Shown one piece after another: positions 58,501 to 64,000 of a DNA stretch of 64,000 nucleotides; within the stretch, counting starts at the first letter, position 1, and each line of letters opens with the position of its first letter. A program made the translations under genes and the position numbers. The notes under the pieces are model-generated. The model was given only the letters and a program-made list of their open reading frames with translations. It was not told the origin of the DNA and did not search any database. The DNA comes from Allacma fusca (Eukaryota > Arthropoda > Collembola > Symphypleona > Sminthuridae): the NCBI GenBank assembly GCA_947179485.1, contig OX359250.1, forward strand, positions 46,473,450-46,537,449, in the 5' to 3' direction.

Positions 58501-60125
58501 TGCATAATTGCACATGAATATTAGTCAATCAGTAAATGAATGAACATTGAGTCCAACCTCGACCTCCCTCCTAAATTATTTTCAGCCCCTGCTACTGTGA
58601 CAATAGTCTCATCCTAAACTGTCCATCGTCGGAGCAGTCGATTGGGAGCAGGATGTGGGTACCTAACCTACCTAGCGGCAGCGACAACGACTTTGTCATT
58701 GGAAAATGTCCCGAAATTATTCACAGGTTATTTGTGAAGGTGCAAAAAAAAAACACTTGTGTACGCTGTTTATTTACTGTAGTACATATCCAGTAAATAT
58801 AAATAAAACACGCAAGGCTCATGCATGCGTGTGTACTAGACAAAGATGCATAATATTTTCAGGAATATCAGGAAAAATCGTTAGTCAGAGACCTAGTGAT
58901 GAAGCGGAACAGGTGCTTGAGAAAAATTGAGTCAGAGCTACAGTGGACTTCCATGTTACAGAGAAACGGTTCATTATAAAATTAATGATCGCGTCTGTAT
59001 TGATGCCTCGACGCATTAAAAGTAAATGAACCAAAATACATGCATGCAAAAGCGTGTACAATCCCAGCATTTATAATAATAGTTCTTACATTCACGACTA
59101 CCACAGTACTGCACGTTTACAAAGCTACTTAATTGGCTTGCTTCGAATTTTTACGTTTTCAAAAACGAGTACATATGTACAACACGATTAACTGACCGCT
59201 GCGCTGTCACCACTCACATCAGCGTTAATACAGAAGTCATCATCAAACATGTTCAGGCACATTCAATCCCCAGAGAATCCTTTCCAGGGTTTAAAACTTT
59301 GAACCGCCTCAATTTTAAAACAGCTTTTAAATTATTACTCAAAAATAGTCTTCAAAATATCAACAAATAAATAACCACTATCTGCAGTGGGGGGACCATT
59401 TGAAAATATTCTCCATTGAGGCAAATGAAAATGTCTTCACTACCGTCGTGTAAGAAGCAAAAATGCAAACATCTGCTACGCACATGGATTAGGGCTTCGG
59501 ATCGGGACGGGACAATTTTAGGACCCAAATATAGTCCCGATGTTAATTCGGGACGGGGATAAAATCTTCTACGGGACAAAAAAAAGTTGTTCCCAGTAGA
59601 AGCCCTAACATGGATTTAAATCCAAAATACTAGGGTTAGTTTTTATCCAACAACTGTAGTAACAGTATCATATATGTTCTTCGCGTATTAGCGATTTCAC
59701 ATACATGCACATTGAATACAGAGACGGTAGATGCTTGCGTTTTGCTTTTTACGAAACAATACGAATTTATAAAGAAAACAAATGACTTTGAAAAAACATT
59801 TGAAAATAAATTGTAAATTGAAACCGGGAAATAAAAGTTGCTTTTTTTTTGAGGGGGGCAATACCCCTTGGCCGAAACACGACAACATTCGACACGATTC
59901 AAGTAATCAAACTTACCTTATCTACGTTAAAAGACCGGTTGTAAAGCAAACTGAAAATAATATTCGAGGCGTACCTTGCTTTCCTTTTCGGTCCCCTTCG
60001 ATATCGTCGACGGGGAGCGAGGCAAGTCCTATGATTGTAACTTTGGCGATAGGTCCACTGTTCTCCTTATTTCCTCCGTCAGGAGCAAATAAACCTAATT
60101 CTAAATCCACGCTTCGCTGTAGCAC
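49547..60125 (-). CDS. PACS: PACS (phosphofurin acidic cluster sorting protein), C-terminal 627 residues
   Basis: Seven exons on the minus strand, from 5' to 3': 60125-59975, 55158-54980, 51875-51632, 51344-50751, 50454-49981, 49897-49790, 49680-49547. All phases match. PACS proteins bind acidic-cluster cargo such as furin and steer it between endosomes and the trans-Golgi network, and also act at ER-mitochondria contacts. The first exon (LQRSVDLELGLFAPDGG, then PIAKVTIIGLASLPVDDIEG) is the end of the cargo-binding region. An acidic autoregulatory part follows (FSDEEDDFSSHSSDSPPDD; DELDGLSEDSEPDAD). NLKQKIVNLLRKFK and KPVLPPFF match vertebrate PACS1/2. The C-terminal domain ends YVDGVEWLGVKFFQVSAQWQ. 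The family's N-terminal ~250 residues would lie beyond 60125, and I found no such exon before 64000. Confidence 0.92.
51876..54979 (-). other. PACS intron between exons 54980-55158 and 51632-51875
   Basis: A 3.1-kb phase-0 intron (donor CGG|GTAAGT, acceptor AAATACAG). It is AT-rich, and no coding exon or transposon boundary is seen. Confidence 0.55.
55381..55399. repeat. (GA)n microsatellite
   Basis: About nine GA dinucleotides, followed by GGAAAAAA. On the PACS transcript strand this is a CT-rich run, part of a longer pyrimidine-rich stretch upstream of an acceptor. Confidence 0.85.
57175..57400. repeat. two-copy degenerate tandem duplication, ~150-bp period
   Basis: The block TTATTAGGTCAAATTGTTTG, then ACATGGGGTCGCGGACTAA, then GTGACAAT near 57170-57220 recurs as CTTAAGGTAAAATTATTCA, then ACATGGAGTCACGGAATAA, then ATGGCAAT near 57325-57375. 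A weaker third trace may start near 57030. Confidence 0.5.
59490..59607. mobile_element. 118-bp mini-transposon (hAT-like MITE)
   Basis: The 9-bp inverted ends are TAGGGCTTC and GAAGCCCTA. They are flanked by a perfect 8-bp target duplication ACATGGAT (59482-59489 and 59608-59615). The interior is short and packed with CGGGACGGGA-type words in both orientations. It sits in a PACS intron. The duplication length points to a hAT transposase; the element cannot code for one. Confidence 0.82.
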
Positions 60126-62890
60126 CTTTAAAAAGAAAAAAATAACATTAGCTGTAAAGTCAACTTTTTAGTGAAGAATTATAGTAAGCAAAGTTCGGAA
60201 CTGGCAGTACACTGGTACAGAAAATCGGTACCCGAATCCAGACTTCCAACCGAAGTATGGGTAACACAAAATCTTATATGATTATTTACACTTAAGTCTA
60301 ATGTGCTAGCCTCTCATGGATTTCCCTAAAAATTGGTACACAAGTAGATTAACTTAACTTAATTTTTTGGGAGTCACAAGGGTCAACACATTTCCCCCAA
60401 AATTAATAGGGGTCAGGGGTTATACTTAGAACATAATACACGAATTGAAAAAAAATGAACAAACTCAGTTCACCCGTTCTCTTGTACATAGACACGAAGA
60501 CACAGAGGCCTGCCGCAGGATCACAATAAGGCACTCCGAATGCCCTAAAAATTACAGTATTTGTTGCCGGGATTTGATATTACTTCAAATCACGGGGCTC
60601 ACGGGGTCAGTACAGCATCATAAGGTCACAAAAAAGGAATCAAACCCAGCAGAAAACTAATTTGTATGTGGTTAAAGCATCAAAGTCTGCTTTAGACAGT
60701 CTGTAAATGTCCCTACGTCAAAAATACCATATTGGAGTGAAGTTGACTAACTGACTAAGGTTATTTCTATTTATGTAGTAACTTCCAAGTTATAATTTAT
60801 AATGCGGAAATTCATTTCACTTCGCCCCTAAAAATAATCTGTGATCAGATAAGACAAACTTTGCTAAGCCACTAGGGGGTGAAGCATTAAAACGTTGGTG
60901 AATAAATGTGTCAATATGAAATGTTTGAGTTGCCTATGATGTATTGGTTCAGCAGATTGAGTATACTCCTGGAGTCCACTAGATATAAGGATTACAAATT
61001 ACAAATGTTTCGTGGTTCTTATTTACTAGCAGAAAGCCCTGCATCATAGGGGTATTCTGTACAGGATTTCGCGGTTCAGTTTTCAGAGTTGTTCAAATGA
61101 AATTGCTCTCTTCAAGCCTTCGAAGGGACACTTGGAATACTTCTTCCATCTACCTAACCTTGACAAGCTATGTAAGTTTGAGTTTCAAAATATATCCATA
61201 CTTAATAGCCTTCATTCTTACAAAGTTTATAAACGCTATCAAAATTGACTTGAATTTACGAATAATTTTTCAAAACAACACCGAGGCAAATAAAACAGAT
61301 GAATGAAATTGTTAAAAAAAGGTCCGGGACGTCCACACACATTTGTATGTCTACTTGTCTACCTCGCATCAGTACTTTGTGGTACAGTCCTTTGAGAATA
61401 CACACACATCATTTTTCACCCGGGGCGGGTTAGGGTACATGACCTTTGTTGCAACTGTTACAAATACGCATGTTTACGTTTCTTGCCTTGTGTTCAAACC
61501 CGACTACTGAGATTTTCAATTATTACCAGAGATCAGATGTATTTTCAAACAGTATTTTTTTCAAACAAGTATTTTGAGACATCTCATTATAAATAATGTC
61601 CCCATGTTATTTTGGGACGGAATCGGGACAAGCATATTTGTCCCGTCGATTTCGGGACGGGATAGTAGAGTATGTTGGGACAGACAAAATTATTTACATA
61701 GTGGGAATATTCCGTTTAAATCAAACAAAGATGTAAAGAATAATACGTTCGATTAATTATTCAACGTTTCTGCATTAACACAAAGCATTCCCGCAGCGCA
61801 GGGAGTACGGACTGACGTTTAGAATTTTTCTCGGGTTACGGGCGGATTTCAAAAAACCTGGGCAGAACCGGGCAGAAAACAAAAGTTGGAAATTCCGTCC
61901 GTGGGGTTTCGATAACCCCTAATCCCGACTCGGCATCCTATCCTTAAAAAATAGACAGTAGCGTTGCAGCAGTATATGCTTGTGCACTGTGCACTCTAAA
62001 GAATCAACCATAAAGAACTACAAATTCCGCGCACCCATTTTTTATTGACTTGATGCAACACCAAATCTATCCTACAGGCAATGACACATTCACACAATAA
62101 CCATCTTGTTGTATTAACTCTCAATAATTATGAATTCCGTACACTTCTCTTCCCCACGGACAGATACGGAAACCAATTCGGGAGCCAGCGACGCAGAGCC
62201 GTCAAGCTAGTTTAAATTGACTGTGTGCCTGTGCCTGCGTGCGAATATCCTGATTTTGAGGCTTACATACTCCCCCGTGTGCTCCGATTTGGCTACACGC
62301 AACACCTAGGACCTAGAGTATTCTGTAAGCCACGAGCACAAAAAGACATGGACATCGCCAAAGGAAAATACAGAGTACATATACACATACACACCCCCTG
62401 CTTATTACCTTTGTGGTAATTGGTATTCGCAAACCAATACAAGCGCGTTTAGGATTGAGACTAAGTTTTAAAAAATCCTTTCATCATCGTCAAATTACGT
62501 TATTCTGATGACACTTATTGTAAAGAGCTTATCGATGTGTCCAATCTTTAATCATTTGAAATTGCATAAATTATAAACCCTCTGAAATACATAAATGTTA
62601 CAAACTGGGATCTCATATTAAGAGTGAGTCCCTTATGTCAGCTATTCTGAATACTGTTACTGATGGAGTTTATTCTATTGAAAAAAGGTAATTTGACATC
62701 GCAGCCGATGGTTTTACGCCCGTAATCCGTACTTGTGTGTGTGTGTGATTTCAAATGTTCTACATAACATTTAAAATCTTCTGTCATCTGCAACTTTCTT
62801 CAAGCTTGCAAACCAAGATTTAATGATTCTTATTCCCGCTTGAATTTAGATATTATTATAGAACCAATTGCCGTACACTTGCAAGCAGAC
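60126..62890. other. region upstream of the last recognised PACS exon
   Basis: Probably PACS intron sequence, since the N-terminal exons are still missing. It contains a relative of the GGGACGG mini-transposon at about 61604-61690 and hAT-like debris (GGGCAGAACCGGGCAG) near 61840-61925. No exon resembling the PACS cargo-binding region was found. Confidence 0.4.
61604..61690. repeat. GGGACGG-rich repeat related to the 118-bp mini-transposon
   Basis: TTTTGGGACGGAATCGGGAC, then ATATTTGTCCCGTCGATTTC, then GGGACGGGATAG parallels the interior of the element at 59490-59607. Recognisable inverted ends and target duplication are missing, so this is a decayed or truncated copy. Confidence 0.5.
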
Positions 62891-64000
62891 TAGGGTATGT
62901 CGATTGAAAATGCCCTGCAGTATTTGCCCGCCCAGCTGAAAATGCCCAAAATGCCTGCCCACATGCCCAAAAACTGGGCATGTGGGCAGCTTTTGAAAAT
63001 GCCCTGATTTTGGGCATTTTGGGCAGGGCAAGTTGGGCATTTTGGGCATTTTCATGGCACCAAAATTTGATTACTAGCATATATTCAGAATATCCATCCA
63101 AATGTATGACAGCGCAGCCAAGGAAAACTTATAAATGTGAATGTCTGGTTATTCGCTTCTTCGCGTATATTGTAATGGCAAAAACAGTCAAATCAATTTA
63201 ATTTCATTGACATGAAATGAAATCATTTATCACTCCTATGAAAATTTTCTATGTAAACAATAATATGAAATAAAACATATGCGTCACTGACGGGCGGGCA
63301 GAAGTACTATTTTCTTTTAAAGTACGAACTCCTAAAGTAAAAATCTGATGGTAAGGGATCAGTCAAAATTTAAATGGCTGATGTAGTAATGATATGTAAT
63401 TTTATACTCATTTTGTTCTACATCACTATTGTCTGCAGTTTGCAACGATCAGCCAAAAATGGCTCGAGTAGAAACCAATATACATCCTCTATACGGGTCC
63501 CCCAAATATTGTTGTTTGTAGTTTTATGGTGTAATACAATTACCGTATGGGTTCTAATTTTTACCGAAAAGACATTTCTGATCACAGTAATACATTCATA
63601 TGGGTATGTGAATATTCCCAGGATGGTGGAAGATCATTTTACATCGGAAAAATAATTCCTAGAATATTTTAATTTATAGCCGTATCGTGTACTGTACAGG
63701 TATTTCAAAAATGGTAACGTTCAATATGACCTATGGTATCCAAACGTATTTCATTACCGGTTGAATTAACTTCGTCAAAATAATGACACACAATAAAATT
63801 TTCAAGATAATTTCGAACGCTTTTTCTCCAAAATTACAAAGAAATTTTCAAATTCATTGTCAAATTGTATAGATTGTTCTATTATATTCCACGATTCTGC
63901 CCAAAATGTCCAATTTGTCCTCGATGAAAATGCCCAAAATGCCCTTGCCCAATATGCACTATTATGCCGCCCTCGCCCTGAAATGAAAATGCCCAAAATG
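62891..64000. mobile_element. second GCCCAAAATGCC hAT-like element, running off the window
   Basis: The left end AGGGTATGTCGATTGAAAATG aligns without gaps to AGGGTTGCACAATTGAAAATG of the element at 43149. It is followed by about 160 bp of GCCCAAAATGCC / GGCATTTTGGGC words. A second cluster of the same words starts near 63897 and reaches the window end, about 1,005 bp from the left end, against 967 bp in the first element. The right terminus is therefore outside the window. Its centre holds the dispersed repeat at 63480-63775. Confidence 0.6.
63480..63775. repeat. diverged dispersed repeat, copy 2
   Basis: Colinear with 44722-45010 through several blocks (GGGTCCCCCAAATATTGTTG, TTACCGTATGGGTTC, TCTGATCACAGTAATA, CCAGGATGGTGGAAGATCA). 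It lies between the two word clusters of the hAT-like element. Confidence 0.6.

Larger units (their letters stand above)
55159..59974 (-). other. PACS intron between exons 59975-60125 and 54980-55158
   Basis: A 4.8-kb phase-1 intron (donor CAAG|GTACGC, acceptor TAAAAG|CT). It contains a GA microsatellite at about 55381-55399, a degenerate duplication at about 57175-57400 and the 118-bp mini-transposon at 59490-59607. No coding exon is recognised. Confidence 0.55.

Noticed and set aside
60445..60660. 71-codon frame upstream of the recognised PACS exons
   Set aside because: Opposite strand and no match to the PACS N-terminal region.

Overview
This is a stretch of animal nuclear genome, not bacterial or viral. 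Four host genes are split by GT-AG introns and encode metazoan-specific or eukaryote-specific proteins: USP14, COX20, an LMTK/AATYK-family kinase and PACS. AT-rich intergenic DNA, short-to-medium introns and many small DNA transposons fit an invertebrate, and I would guess an arthropod. The sequence alone does not let me name the species.

Layout. 1-3430 is non-genic and carries a non-autonomous hAT-like element (1075-1877) with a perfect 8-bp target duplication. 3431-5999 (+) is a complete seven-exon USP14 gene. COX20 (6795-6328, -) faces it tail to tail. Around 8030-8425 lie hydrophobic reading frames that look like a broken membrane-receptor gene. 8958-20452 is one intact Ty3/Gypsy-type LTR retrotransposon of 11.5 kb, with identical 226-bp LTRs, a gag, a pol of unusual length, and a 1.6-kb leader made of degenerate ~240-bp repeats. 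24914-37454 (+) is a complete ten-exon LMTK-like receptor-type kinase gene, predicted at about 1,602 residues. 37455-49546 is gene-poor and holds hAT-like elements, hairpins and satellite-like repeats. 49547-60125 (-) is the 3' part of a PACS gene (seven exons, 627 residues); its N-terminal exons lie beyond those I can recognise. 60126-64000 is repeat-rich and ends inside a second hAT-like element.

The host genes are not an operon-like unit. USP14 trims ubiquitin at the proteasome. COX20 chaperones COX2 during cytochrome c oxidase assembly. LMTK kinases and PACS proteins both act in endosomal/secretory membrane traffic, but their proximity here is probably chance. The most unusual material is the retrotransposon: the modular intron-like leader, the ~875-residue proline-rich extension after integrase, and the homopolymeric T run at the gag-pol overlap. 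The families of GCCCAAAATGCC-studded and GGGACGG-studded mini-transposons come next. Exon joins were set by splice consensus, reading-frame phase and family resemblance; no transcript evidence or database search was available.
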